A stretch of 40,694 nt of DNA from Streptomyces sp. PT12 (GTDB lineage Bacteria; Actinomycetota; Actinomycetes; Streptomycetales; Streptomycetaceae): assembly GCF_003311645.1 (NCBI RefSeq), contig NZ_QEST01000051.1, positions 1-40,694 of the forward strand, in the 5' to 3' direction. A program made the position numbers and the translations under genes. Below are positions 31,241 through 38,505 of this stretch, piece by piece. Each line of letters begins with the position of its first letter. Within the stretch, counting starts at the first letter, position 1. Below the pieces are notes generated by a model. That model was not told where the DNA came from and searched no databases. It worked only from the letters and a program-made list of their open reading frames with translations.

Positions 31241-31870
31241 ATGGACAGGGCGCACCAGGCCACCGGGCCGATCGAACCTGGCAAGTTGAACAGGGTGAAC
31301 GGGCCGAACGAGGCAGGCCAGCCGAGCCCCGACGAACGGCTGCCGGGCGAACGATCGCCCGACGAACGATCGCTGGACAAACGGCCGATGGACCTGGTCG
31401 CCTACGAGCGGCGCGTGCGCAACGGCCCCTGCTTCCTGTGCGCGATGGCGGCCGAGGACCCCGCCTACCGCCGCGAGCACGAGGTGATCCACGAGGACGC
31501 CGAGCACATGGTGTTCCTCGCGCGGTGGGCCACGCTGCCCGGCACGCTGCTCCTGGCCCCGAAGGCGCACGTCGAGGGCGTGGTGCGCGACCTGGCCGAG
31601 GCCGCCTATGCCCGGCTGACGCTGCTGGTGCGGCGCGCGGCGCTCGCGCTCGATGCGGTGCTACGGCCCGAGCGAACGCATCTGCTGTCGCTCGGCAGCC
31701 AGCAGGGCAACGCCCATGTGCACTGGCACGTCGCGGGCCTGCCGCGCGGCGTCCCCTATGAACAGCGGCAGTACCACGCCCTCATGGCGGAGAACGGCGT
31801 GCTCGAGCCCACGCGCGAAGAGAAGGCCGCGCTGGCCGACCGCCTGAGGGCCGCGTTCCCCGGTCCATAG
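31241..31870 (+). CDS. HIT family (histidine-triad) nucleotide hydrolase
   Basis: A 209-residue HIT-domain protein. The fold begins with RRVRNGPCFLCAM (a C-x2-C that may hold zinc), runs through ARWATLPGTLLLAPKAH and ends with the active-site triad H159-V-H161-W-H163, where the middle region acts on the alpha-phosphate of nucleotides. The first 49 residues (to M-D-L-V-A-Y) are poorly conserved and carry P-D-E-R-(S/L) repeats, so the in-frame ATG at 31388 could be the true start. The upstream ATG is supported by TAGCGT at 9 nt. It is divergent from the PHP gene. Confidence 0.85.
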   Translation: MDRAHQATGPIEPGKLNRVNGPNEAGQPSPDERLPGERSPDERSLDKRPMDLVAYERRVRNGPCFLCAMAAEDPAYRREHEVIHEDAEHMVFLARWATLPGTLLLAPKAHVEGVVRDLAEAAYARLTLLVRRAALALDAVLRPERTHLLSLGSQQGNAHVHWHVAGLPRGVPYEQRQYHALMAENGVLEPTREEKAALADRLRAAFPGP

Positions 31871-31879
31871 CCTGGCGGA

Positions 31880-32230
31880 GCCGATCGGTCAGTTCCTAGA
31901 GGTGATCGAGACTGTCCGAACCGATGCGCAACGTGCTCGTCCCGGCATCGACCGGCTCCACCGCGCCGAAGGTCACGGTACGGCTCCACGTCGCGCACAG
32001 CGGTCGACCCGCAAACGCTCGCTGTTGCGCACTGCCGAAGCAATGGCGATCAACGTCGAAGGATCAACGGTCGCACCCTCATAGGGAACGCTCAACACCG
32101 CGGAGCCCAGCGCGTTCACCCGCCCCCGCGGCCGCGCGGGCAGCACCTGGTCGAGGTGGTCGGCGGCGACCTCGCCGACCCGGACCCTCGCCACCGTCTT
32201 CGACGGCGCGGACGCCGCCCACCTGATCAC
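31880..32230 (-). pseudogene. Remnant of a WYL-domain (YafY-type) regulator
   Basis: Two pieces on the minus strand. The upstream piece (about 32172-31977) reads LDQVLPARPRGRVNALGSAV, LSVPYEGATVDPSTLIAIAS, AVRNSERLRVD, the linker and start of a WYL regulator. The downstream piece, in another frame (about 31985-31905), reads TVTFGAVEPVDAGTSTLRIG and SDSLDHL, the C-terminal end of the same family, followed by a stop. The DNA-binding domain and roughly 100 residues between the pieces, including the WYL core, are missing. This explains the otherwise gene-free 390 bp between the HIT and ARMT1-like genes. Confidence 0.75.
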
Positions 32231-32253
32231 GTTCGACGGCGCCGCCTGGGCTA

Positions 32254-32266
32254 CGGTGAGGCGGTG
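32254..32266 (+). promoter_or_regulatory. Leaderless promoter box of the ARMT1-like gene
   Basis: TACGGT, then six bases, then the GTG start. No better ribosome site than GAGG is present. Confidence 0.4.
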
Positions 32267-33550
32267 TCAGTCCAGCACCCGCGGCAGCCGCCCGAGCGAC
32301 CCGATGTGCCGCCGATCACCGGCGACGACCCCGGCTCGTTCGCCCATGGCGTGCTGGCCACCCGCCACCCCACGCTGATCCGGCAGGTCGCCGACGCGTT
32401 CCCCTGGCCGCCCGACCGGCGCCGCGGGCTCGACGCCCTCCTCACCGAGATCACCGAGGGGGTGGTCGAGCCCCTGCCACCCGACGCGCACGACGACCAC
32501 GCCAGGTGGGAGCGCTGGGGGCGCGAGCACATCGGGCGGACGTGGTACGCCGTGCCGTTCCTGTGGGCCGAGAGCTACTTCTACCGCCGACTCCTCGGCG
32601 TCCTTGGCCACTTCGACCCGGGGCCCTGGCACGGCGTCGACCCGTTCGCCCCGGCCAAGGGCGACGAGCTCGGCGGCTCGGCTGTCGCTGCCGAGCTGGC
32701 CGCCCTCGACCAGCTCACCGACCGCCCCGCGGACACCGTGGGCCCCGCCCTGCTGCACGCCTCCCTCTGGGGGAACCGCGCCGACCTCGGCTTCCGCATC
32801 GACTCCGGCGGCGCCCACGAGCGCGATGGCACCCCCGAACACGGCGACGGCACCCCCGAACACGGGCACGGCACCCGCCAACGCGGCGGCGGCTCCCCGC
32901 TCCTCGCCGACGACAGCGCCGCCCTCTGGGCGCTCCTCCCGACGGGCGCCCGCGCCACCGCACATCTCATCGCGGACAATTCAGGTCGCGAGCTGATCCC
33001 CGACCTGATCCTGATCGATCACCTCCTCGCCGCCGAACGGGCCGAAACGGTCACTCTGCATGTCAAGCCGTATCCGTACTATGTGTCCGACGCCACCCTG
33101 GCCGATGTCGTCGCCGCCCTGCGCCGCCTGGCCTCGGCCCAGGGCTACGCCGCCGCGGCGGGCGCACGCCTGTGGAGCGCGATGGCCACAGGCCGCCTCA
33201 CCGTCGCCGCCCACCCCTTCTTCTGCGCCCCGCTGCCCTACGACGCCATGCCGGACGACCTGCGCGCCCACCTCGCCACCGCCACCGTGACCGTGCTCAA
33301 GGGCGACCTCAACTACCGCCGCCTCGTGGGCGATCGGCTCTGGCCCGCCACCACACCGTTCACCGAGAGGACCGCGCACTTCCCCGGCCCGCTGGTCGCC
33401 CTGCGCACCCTCAAGTCCGACGTGATCACCGGCCTGGCCCCGCACACCGTCGCCGCGCTCGACGCCACGGCCGAGCCCTGGCGCACCACCGGCACCCACG
33501 CCCTGATCCAGGCGGACACGCGGGAACGCCGCACCCCACGGCCGCGCTGA
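32264..33550 (+). CDS. DUF89 / ARMT1-like damage-control phosphatase
   Basis: A 428-residue metal-dependent phosphatase of the DUF89/ARMT1 group, which dephosphorylates damaged or reactive sugar phosphates (known for the family). N-terminal helices (LATRHPTLIRQVADAFPWPP, WERWGREHIGRTWYAVPFLW) precede the metal site IADNSGREL (D238, N239) with DLILIDHLL. VKPYPYYVSD, LKGDLNYRRLVGD (K346 to R352) and RTLKSDVI complete the active site. All signature residues are intact. The GTG at 32264 is supported by TACGGT at leaderless distance. A 21-bp unit occurs three times in frame at 32828-32890, making a surface loop of G-T-P-E-H-G-(D/H) repeats in an otherwise conserved protein. Confidence 0.87.
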   Translation: MSVQHPRQPPERPDVPPITGDDPGSFAHGVLATRHPTLIRQVADAFPWPPDRRRGLDALLTEITEGVVEPLPPDAHDDHARWERWGREHIGRTWYAVPFLWAESYFYRRLLGVLGHFDPGPWHGVDPFAPAKGDELGGSAVAAELAALDQLTDRPADTVGPALLHASLWGNRADLGFRIDSGGAHERDGTPEHGDGTPEHGHGTRQRGGGSPLLADDSAALWALLPTGARATAHLIADNSGRELIPDLILIDHLLAAERAETVTLHVKPYPYYVSDATLADVVAALRRLASAQGYAAAAGARLWSAMATGRLTVAAHPFFCAPLPYDAMPDDLRAHLATATVTVLKGDLNYRRLVGDRLWPATTPFTERTAHFPGPLVALRTLKSDVITGLAPHTVAALDATAEPWRTTGTHALIQADTRERRTPRPR

Positions 33551-33563
33551 GCGCCGCCGTCCC

Positions 33564-33968
33564 TCACCAGTCGCGCCAGCGGTCCGTTATCTCGTGGCGG
33601 CCCAGGCCGCGCCGGGCCGCGAGCGCCGCCACGTCGAGGCCGTGCCAGGACAGCACTCCGTCGATGTACGCGCACAACTCCTCTCGCTCCTCCGTCTCGT
33701 AGGCGGCCCCGCCGAACTCCTCGTTCACACGGTTCAGCGAGCGGACCACCCGCTCCACCGCCTCGAACCCCCGCGCGTCCGACGGCTCTCTCAGCTCCCC
33801 CACCTCCGCGTCGAACGCCGCGAGCACGGCGTCCGTGGCCGTCAGCATCGGCTCGGGGAACAGCTCCACCGCCCATGCGCACGACGGGTCCACCGTGCCC
33901 GCCGCCAACCCCCTGGCCTCCTCGGCCACTCGCTCCCGCCACCGCTCGGACGGCTTGACCACCATCAT
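33564..33968 (-). CDS. Hypothetical soluble protein, 134 aa
   Basis: An acidic, helix-rich protein of 134 residues: MMVVKPSERWRERVAEEARG, then DPSCAWAVELFPEPMLTATD, RVVRSLNRVNEEFGGAAYET and a C-terminal SWHGLDVAALAARRGLGRHE. No membrane segment or known motif is visible and I do not recognise the family. The ATG at 33966-33968 is preceded by TACCTT at 7 nt, a leaderless pattern. It is convergent with the ARMT1-like gene (13 bp between stops) and divergent from the MerR gene. Confidence 0.78.
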   Translation of the reverse strand: MMVVKPSERWRERVAEEARGLAAGTVDPSCAWAVELFPEPMLTATDAVLAAFDAEVGELREPSDARGFEAVERVVRSLNRVNEEFGGAAYETEEREELCAYIDGVLSWHGLDVAALAARRGLGRHEITDRWRDW

Positions 33969-34054
33969 GGGACAGAAGGTAACTCCCGCCACTGACAACG
34001 GGCCTGGCGCGGGGCGCGAAGTGGCGCGTGGGAAGCGGCCCCCGCGGCCTGGCG

Positions 34055-34080
34055 TTGACGTCGACGTCAAGGCATACCGT
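34055..34080 (+). promoter_or_regulatory. MerR operator/promoter
   Basis: TTGACGTCGACGTCAA (34055-34070) is a perfect 16-bp palindrome of the kind MerR proteins bind between promoter elements. TACCGT at 34075-34080 can serve as the -10 box. It lies 25-50 bp before the merR start and probably allows autoregulation. Confidence 0.65.
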
Positions 34081-34104
34081 CGTCGGCGACCCGAGGGAGG
34101 CCCG

Positions 34105-34575
34105 ATGAGGATCGGAGAGCTGGCCGACCTGGCCGGAACGACCACGCGCGCGCTGCGTCACTACGAGGCGCTCGGCCTGCTCACCGCGGGCCGCGACACC
34201 AAGGGGCACCGCACCTACGGAGCCGACGACCTGCGGCTGCTGCGGCAGATCCGTGCGCTCCAGGCGTTCGGCTTCGGCCTTGAGGAGACCCGCCCCTTTG
34301 TCGAGTGCCTGCGCGCGGGCAACCCCACGGGCGACACCTGTCCCGCGTCCCTCGCCGCCTACCGCCACAAGCTCGCCGAGCTGAACGCGGTGATCGGCGA
34401 GTTGACCGCCGTGCGGGACATCGTTCACCAGCGCCTCGCCACCGCGGAGGCCGAACTCGCCACCGCGGACGCGGAAGTGGAGGAACCCGCCCATGCGCCC
34501 GACCCCGCCCATGCGCCACAGCCCGCACGGCCCGGCGAACGCCGCCCCTGCCACCCTGGCCGCGGTCACCGATGA
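34105..34575 (+). CDS. MerR family transcriptional regulator
   Basis: A 156-residue MerR regulator. MRIGELADLAGTTTRALRHY is the winged helix-turn-helix start, with GLLTAGRDTKGHRTYGADDL completing the DNA-binding domain. A coiled-coil helix covers roughly residues 80-125 (LAAYRHKLAELNAVIGELTA). Two cysteines (FVECLRAG and DTCPA) lie around residues 70-80, where metal or thiol sensors of this family bind. The ATG at 34105 has GAGGGAGG 5-6 nt upstream. Its 3' end overlaps the thioredoxin gene by 83 bp, so the pair is co-transcribed and the regulator probably answers to oxidation or electrophiles. Confidence 0.9.
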   Translation: MRIGELADLAGTTTRALRHYEALGLLTAGRDTKGHRTYGADDLRLLRQIRALQAFGFGLEETRPFVECLRAGNPTGDTCPASLAAYRHKLAELNAVIGELTAVRDIVHQRLATAEAELATADAEVEEPAHAPDPAHAPQPARPGERRPCHPGRGHR

Positions 34576-34876
34576 CACCTTCGCCGCCGAGGTCCTCGCC
34601 TCCCCGCTCCCCGTCCTGGTCGACTTCACCGCCGCCTGGTGCCCGCCCTGCCGCATGATCGCCCCCGTCCTGGCGGAGATCGCGGCGGAACGGCAGGGGC
34701 GGCTGCGGATCGTCACGCTCGACGTCGATCACAACCCCCGCACCACCGCCGCTCACGCCGTGCTCTCCACGCCGACCCTGATCCTCTTCCGCGACGGCGC
34801 CCCGGTCACCTCGCTGACCGGCGCGCGCCCCAAACACCGCCTGCTCGCCGAGCTGGCCGACGGCCTGGGGGAGTAG
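34493..34876 (+). CDS. Thioredoxin
   Basis: A 127-residue thioredoxin with the active site W49-C50-P51-P52-C53 (WCPPC rather than the usual WCGPC), then MIAPVLAEIA, VTLDVDHNP and the cis-proline motif STPTLILF. It reduces disulfides of cytoplasmic proteins using NADPH through thioredoxin reductase. The ATG at 34493 has GGAGGA 8 nt upstream and lies inside the merR gene (83-bp overlap in another frame). The first 20 residues are poorly conserved, and the ATG at 34511 is an alternative. The second proline in the active site should alter its redox potential. Confidence 0.92.
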   Translation: MRPTPPMRHSPHGPANAAPATLAAVTDDTFAAEVLASPLPVLVDFTAAWCPPCRMIAPVLAEIAAERQGRLRIVTLDVDHNPRTTAAHAVLSTPTLILFRDGAPVTSLTGARPKHRLLAELADGLGE

Positions 34877-34921
34877 CGAAGGCCGCTGTCGGCGGTCACT
34901 GTCAGTGGTCGGGAGTAGGGT

Positions 34922-34931
34922 CCGCGACATG
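34922..34931 (+). promoter_or_regulatory. Leaderless promoter box
   Basis: TAGGGT (starting about 34916) lies 7 nt before the ATG at 34929, with no Shine-Dalgarno sequence. The hexamer is the same as at the SDR gene (28019-28024). Confidence 0.45.
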
Positions 34932-35885
34932 GGATACGACACCAGCTTCCACCCCGTTGACCTGCGGCTCGTCGAGGACAGACTGCTGCCGTACATCGCG
35001 GGGCACGGGGACGACGACGCCATCGACGACCTGATCGCCCGCGCGGTCGGGATCCGCGGGACCCGCTTCCGCGCCAAGCAGTGGGCGCTCGGCGCGCTGG
35101 AGGCGAAGGACGACGCCATCGAGTCCGATGTGCACGTCTGGGGCCGCCCGTTCCTCGTCGCGGGCGACGACCCCGAGCAGGTCGCCGACGCCGTCCAGCG
35201 GTATCTGGCCACGCCCGCCGAGGGAGTCGACGCCCTCGCCCGCGAGATGCTTGCCCGCATCGACCCGGCCCTGCCCGCCCGGGTCACCCCCGACGAGAGC
35301 CGCGGCGCCCTGCCGGGCGAGGAGGAGCTCGGCCGCTCGCTGTCGTGGCGCATACGCGTCGTGCGCGCCCTCGCCGTCGGGCTGCGCGAGGGGCGGGAGG
35401 CCGTTCCCGACCCTGACACCCCGTCGCAGCAGCACGAGGTCGACATGCTCGGCCGCGAAGTGGCGTTCACCGTCCTGGACTTCGCGTCCAAGCTGACCCC
35501 CGGCTGGATGTCGCGCGGCCTGACCTGGCCCACCCACCTCCTCGCCGAGGCCCACCTGCCGCGCGGCGCCTTCATACGACCGGCCGCGCTGCACCGGCCG
35601 CTGCGGGAGGAGTTCCCCGACCTGGAGTGGCTCGAGGAGGAGACGATCATCCACAACGACATGGTCGGCGGCTATGTCCCACCCGAGGCGGTCCCCGCCA
35701 CCCGCACCCACCTGACGACCCATCGCGACGCCCTGATCGCCCCCGCGGCGAGCGACGGCTGGGAGGAGTACTGCGCGCTGAACCTCACGAAGATCGACGA
35801 GGCCCTGACCCTGGCCGCCCGCCTGGGCTTCGGGTTCTGCGAGGCCACGGAGATATACAGCGGCTTCTCCGGCACGCTCAACTGA
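34929..35885 (+). CDS. Conserved hypothetical protein, 318 aa
   Basis: A 318-residue soluble protein that I do not recognise by name. It begins MGYDTSFHPVDLRLVEDRLL, has VHVWGRPFLVAGDDPEQVAD, and later EEEGTIIHN-like sequence (EEETIIHNDMVGGYVPPEAV) and a C-terminal LGFGFCEATEIYSGFSGTLN. There is no signal peptide or membrane helix. The start pattern M-G-Y-D-T-S-F resembles small SUKH- or DUF1877-type proteins, but the match is too weak to name. The ATG has a leaderless TAGGGT box. It is 52 bp downstream of the thioredoxin stop. Confidence 0.75.
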   Translation: MGYDTSFHPVDLRLVEDRLLPYIAGHGDDDAIDDLIARAVGIRGTRFRAKQWALGALEAKDDAIESDVHVWGRPFLVAGDDPEQVADAVQRYLATPAEGVDALAREMLARIDPALPARVTPDESRGALPGEEELGRSLSWRIRVVRALAVGLREGREAVPDPDTPSQQHEVDMLGREVAFTVLDFASKLTPGWMSRGLTWPTHLLAEAHLPRGAFIRPAALHRPLREEFPDLEWLEEETIIHNDMVGGYVPPEAVPATRTHLTTHRDALIAPAASDGWEEYCALNLTKIDEALTLAARLGFGFCEATEIYSGFSGTLN

Positions 35886-35943
35886 CCGGCGTGTGGTTGG
35901 GTGGCACCTGCTCGAACCACTGCTCGTGAAGGTGCGTGATCGC

Positions 35944-36813
35944 ATGTCCCGCGTTGCTGTCACCGGGGGGAGCGGCAAGCTCGGCCGCGCTGTCGTCAGG
36001 GAGTTGCTCGACCACGGCTGGGACGTGGTCAACCTCGACCGGGTCGCCCCGGCCGAGCGGATCTGCCCGTTCGTCCGCGTCGACCTCACCGACTACGGCC
36101 AGACCGTCGGCGCGCTGACCGGCGTCGACGACCGCTACGACCGCGTGGACGCCGTGGCCCACCTCGCCGCCGTGCCCGCGCCCGGCCTCGTGCCCAACAC
36201 CGCCGTGTTCGGCAACAACATCCTGGCCACCCACCACGTCTTCTCCGCCGCCCGCGTCGCGGGCATCAAGAACATCGTGTGGGCATCGAGCGAAACCGTC
36301 CTCGGCCTGCCCTTCGACACGCCCCCGCCCTACCTCCCGGTCGACGAGGAGTACCCCGGCCGCCCCGAGAGCAACTACTCGCTGGCCAAGCACCTGGAGG
36401 AGCACCTTGCCGACCAGCTCTGCCGCTGGGACCCGGAGTTGAAGATGGTCGGCCTGCGGTTCTCCAACGTGATGGAGGTGGCCGACTACGCCGCCTTCCC
36501 CGCGTTCGACGCCGACCCCCGTCTGCGCCGCTGGAACCTCTGGTCGTACATCGACGCGCGGGACGGCGCTCAGGCCGTGCGCAAGGGTCTTGAGTACGCG
36601 GGGAGCGGACGCGAGGTCTTCGTCATCGCCAGCCCCGACACGGTGATGTCCACCCCGTCCACCGACCTGGCCGCAGCCGAGTTCCCGGACGTCGAGATCC
36701 GCGGCACGCTGGGCACCCACGAGTCCCTGATGTCCACGGCGAAGGCCCGCCGCGTCCTCGGCTACGCCCCGGCCCACACATGGCGCGACCACGTGAGCGA
36801 CACGACGGCCTGA
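35944..36813 (+). CDS. NAD-dependent epimerase/dehydratase
   Basis: A 289-residue extended-type SDR. VAVTGGSGKLGRAVV holds the NAD-binding glycines (G8-G14). VDAVAHLAAVPAP follows, and the catalytic pair is Y145-x3-K149 in SNYSLAKH, preceded by W-A-S-S-E-T-V-L. Relatives act on sugar nucleotides or uronates (uronate dehydrogenase-like); the substrate is unknown. The ATG at 35944 was chosen because homology begins there; the longer frame from 35893 is not supported. It stands alone, 58 bp after the hypothetical gene on the same strand. Confidence 0.9.
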   Translation: MSRVAVTGGSGKLGRAVVRELLDHGWDVVNLDRVAPAERICPFVRVDLTDYGQTVGALTGVDDRYDRVDAVAHLAAVPAPGLVPNTAVFGNNILATHHVFSAARVAGIKNIVWASSETVLGLPFDTPPPYLPVDEEYPGRPESNYSLAKHLEEHLADQLCRWDPELKMVGLRFSNVMEVADYAAFPAFDADPRLRRWNLWSYIDARDGAQAVRKGLEYAGSGREVFVIASPDTVMSTPSTDLAAAEFPDVEIRGTLGTHESLMSTAKARRVLGYAPAHTWRDHVSDTTA

Positions 36814-36870
36814 GCCCAGGCGGCCTGAGCGCCACCGCCCCCGGCTGCCCAAGGGCCGCTCAGGCGTCGT

Positions 36871-37389
36871 TCAGGCGTCGTTCAGGTCGGCGAGTGCGGT
36901 GATGATGCGTTCGGCGGTGTCCTCGGGCCAGGGAAAGGCGACGCTGACGGCCCGTTGGTGGGCGAATCCGCGCAGCCCCAGCCATAGCGCGACCGTGTCG
37001 CGCGACAGGTCGGCGCTGGTGGCCTGCCCCGCGGCGACGCAGTCGCCCAGGGCCTCGCTGACGATCGAGACGCTCGCCGTGCCGAGCCCGGTCATGTCCT
37101 CTCCTCCTCCGTCACCGAGCCGCCGTCGAGGCTCGGCATCCACAGGCCGCCGAACATCGTGCGATAGCACTCGGGATGGTCGCGCGCGAAGTCGAGATGG
37201 GCGGTGCGGACGGCTCTCCAACGCGGCGAACTCCCGCCGTACGACGGCCAGCGTGATCGCTGGCTGGTCGGGGAAGTGCGCGCAGATCGAGGGGACGGCG
37301 ATCCCGGCGCGGCGGGCGACCGAGCGCAGCGTGATGGCGCGTTCGTCCCCGGTCTCGTCGAGCAGCGCCGCCTCACCACCGGGTGAGCC
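36871..37389 (-). pseudogene. TetR regulator with compensating frameshifts and an internal deletion
   Basis: The DNA-binding part is readable: GEAALLDETGDERAITLRSV, then ARRAGIAVPSICAHFPDQPA and ITLAVVRREFAALES. Next, a segment in a second frame reads AHLDFARDHPECYRTMFGGL and WMPSLDGGSVTEEE. Then the first frame resumes at TGLGTASVSIVSEALGDCVA and continues to a stop at 36871. The outer pieces share one open frame, so the two shifts cancel. The N-terminal start and about 20-30 residues around the first shift are missing. The central 30 residues translated in the actual frame are nonsense, so the protein is almost certainly inactive. Confidence 0.75.
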
Positions 37390-37395
37390 GCCGCG

Positions 37396-37776
37396 TCAGG
37401 GCCAGACGTTGGCATGCTCCCTGAAGTCCTCGGGGTCGGTCTCCACAGGCAGCACACACAGCAGATGACCGCCGGGTACGCGAAGCACCTGGCACTCCTG
37501 CCACCGCGAGACGCGTTCGGCGCCCAACGCGACCAGCCGCTCGGTCTCCGCCTCGAGGTCGTCGGTCTCGATGTCCAGATGCATCCGGGGCGCGTCATCG
37601 ACCGCCTGCACGGCGGCGACAAGCCCCGGCAGGGCCCGACGCAGCGTGGTGAACTGCGGCTCAGGCGCAAACGTTTTGGCCCTGGCCCCCAAAGCCGCCG
37701 ACCAGAAGGCGACCGACCGCTCGGCCTCGGCCTCGGGCGCGTCGATGATAACGGCGTACACACGGCTCCTGTGCAT
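37396..37776 (-). CDS. VOC/glyoxalase-like domain protein
   Basis: A 126-residue single vicinal-oxygen-chelate domain of two beta-alpha-beta-beta-beta units: VYAVIIDAPEAEAERSVAFW (first strand and helix), MHLDIETDDLEAETERLVAL (second) and a terminal VPGGHLLCVLPVE. The H in M-H-L-D-I and the E in the late strands are potential metal ligands. Function is unknown. The ATG at 37774-37776 was chosen because TAGGTT lies 7 nt upstream; that hexamer begins with the stop codon of the upstream tetR gene. It is downstream of tetR on the same strand, 10 bp away. Confidence 0.85.
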   Translation of the reverse strand: MHRSRVYAVIIDAPEAEAERSVAFWSAALGARAKTFAPEPQFTTLRRALPGLVAAVQAVDDAPRMHLDIETDDLEAETERLVALGAERVSRWQECQVLRVPGGHLLCVLPVETDPEDFREHANVWP

Positions 37777-37783
37777 GCCGGGC

Positions 37784-37789
37784 AACCTA
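37784..37789 (-). promoter_or_regulatory. VOC -10 box sharing the tetR stop codon
   Basis: On the minus strand, TAGGTT ends 7 nt before the VOC ATG. Its first triplet, TAG (37787-37789), is the stop codon of the tetR gene. Confidence 0.45.
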
Positions 37790-38407
37790 CCCGGACGCGC
37801 CGTCCTCCATGGCTGGCGGGTCGGCCCGCATCGCGCGCGCCGCGGCGTCCAGATAGCCGATGAGGTCGTCGACCAGCTGCTCGGGGCTCGCATGGCCCTT
37901 CCCGTCCGACGCCAGGTGCCCGGCCGAGGCGAGGTCGGCCGCGCCGTGCACGAGGGCCCGCATGAGCGAGGCCAGCCGAACGGGATCGCCGCCCGGAAGG
38001 GCACCGGCCTCCTGCGCGGCGGCGACGATGCCGGTCAGCAGGCCGTGGGCCGTGTCCGCGGCGACGCCGAGCTCGGCGGAGCCGACCGACCACCTGCCGA
38101 ACACCAGCTTGAAGCGCGCCGGATGGTCGCGCGCCCAGGCGATATACACGTGCATGGCCGCGCGGAGCAGGGCCCGTGGCGAACGCGAGCGCTCGGCGGC
38201 GGCCGCGAGCAGCGCGGCCTGGCGTTCCAGCTCGCGGGTGGCGACCGCGGCGAGAAGCACCTCCTTGCTGGCGAAGTGCTTGTAGGGGGCGTTGTGCGAG
38301 ACCCCGGTCCTGCGGCCGACCTCGCGCAGCGTCACCGACTCGACGCCCCCCTCGTCGAGCAGCGCGGCAGCCGTGTCGACCAACGCCTCGCGCGTGCTTG
38401 ATGCCAT
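37787..38407 (-). CDS. TetR family regulator divergent from an SDR gene
   Basis: A 206-residue TetR repressor. MASSTREALVDTAAALLDEG opens the DNA-binding domain, then VTLREVGRRTGVSHNAPYKH and FASKEVLLAAVA, the recognition helices. The C-terminal part has HPARFKLVFGRW, which fits the TetR_C subgroup carrying a YcdC/WHG-like sensor. The ATG at 38405-38407 has TAGCAT exactly 6 nt upstream, so it is probably leaderless. The 98-bp gap to the SDR gene carries two GGTTGAC operators covering both promoters, so it very likely represses itself and the SDR gene until a substrate-like ligand binds. Confidence 0.92.
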   Translation of the reverse strand: MASSTREALVDTAAALLDEGGVESVTLREVGRRTGVSHNAPYKHFASKEVLLAAVATRELERQAALLAAAAERSRSPRALLRAAMHVYIAWARDHPARFKLVFGRWSVGSAELGVAADTAHGLLTGIVAAAQEAGALPGGDPVRLASLMRALVHGAADLASAGHLASDGKGHASPEQLVDDLIGYLDAAARAMRADPPAMEDGASG

Positions 38408-38413
38408 GAGGTC

Positions 38414-38481
38414 ATGCTAAGCGGCGGTTGACGTTGTCAACCCCCTCCCTTAGGTTGACAACGTCAACCTAAGGGAGGGGG
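38414..38481. promoter_or_regulatory. Divergent tetR/SDR promoter with two operators and a 41-bp palindrome
   Basis: Operator A (38426-38442) is GGTTGAC-GTT-GTCAACC. Operator A' (38453-38469) is its reverse complement. Between them is a 10-bp block B, and after A' comes its reverse complement B' (order A-B-A'-B'). B-A'-B' therefore makes a 41-bp palindrome (38441-38481) with perfect 19-bp arms around AAC. The SDR promoter reads TTGACG (38428), 17 bp, TAGGTT (38451); the tetR -10 is TAGCAT (minus strand, 38414-38419). A overlaps the SDR -35 and A' lies just after the SDR -10. The right arm contains the GGGAGGGG that would be the ribosome site for a GTG at 38488. Confidence 0.85.
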
Positions 38482-38505
38482 TCCATCGTGCGACAGGAGA
38501 ACACC

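Noticed and set aside
38488-38505. GTG at 38488 as the SDR start
   Set aside because: Possible, but the GTG at 38506 has AGGAG at ideal spacing and the fold begins right after it. I kept it as an alternative in the entry.
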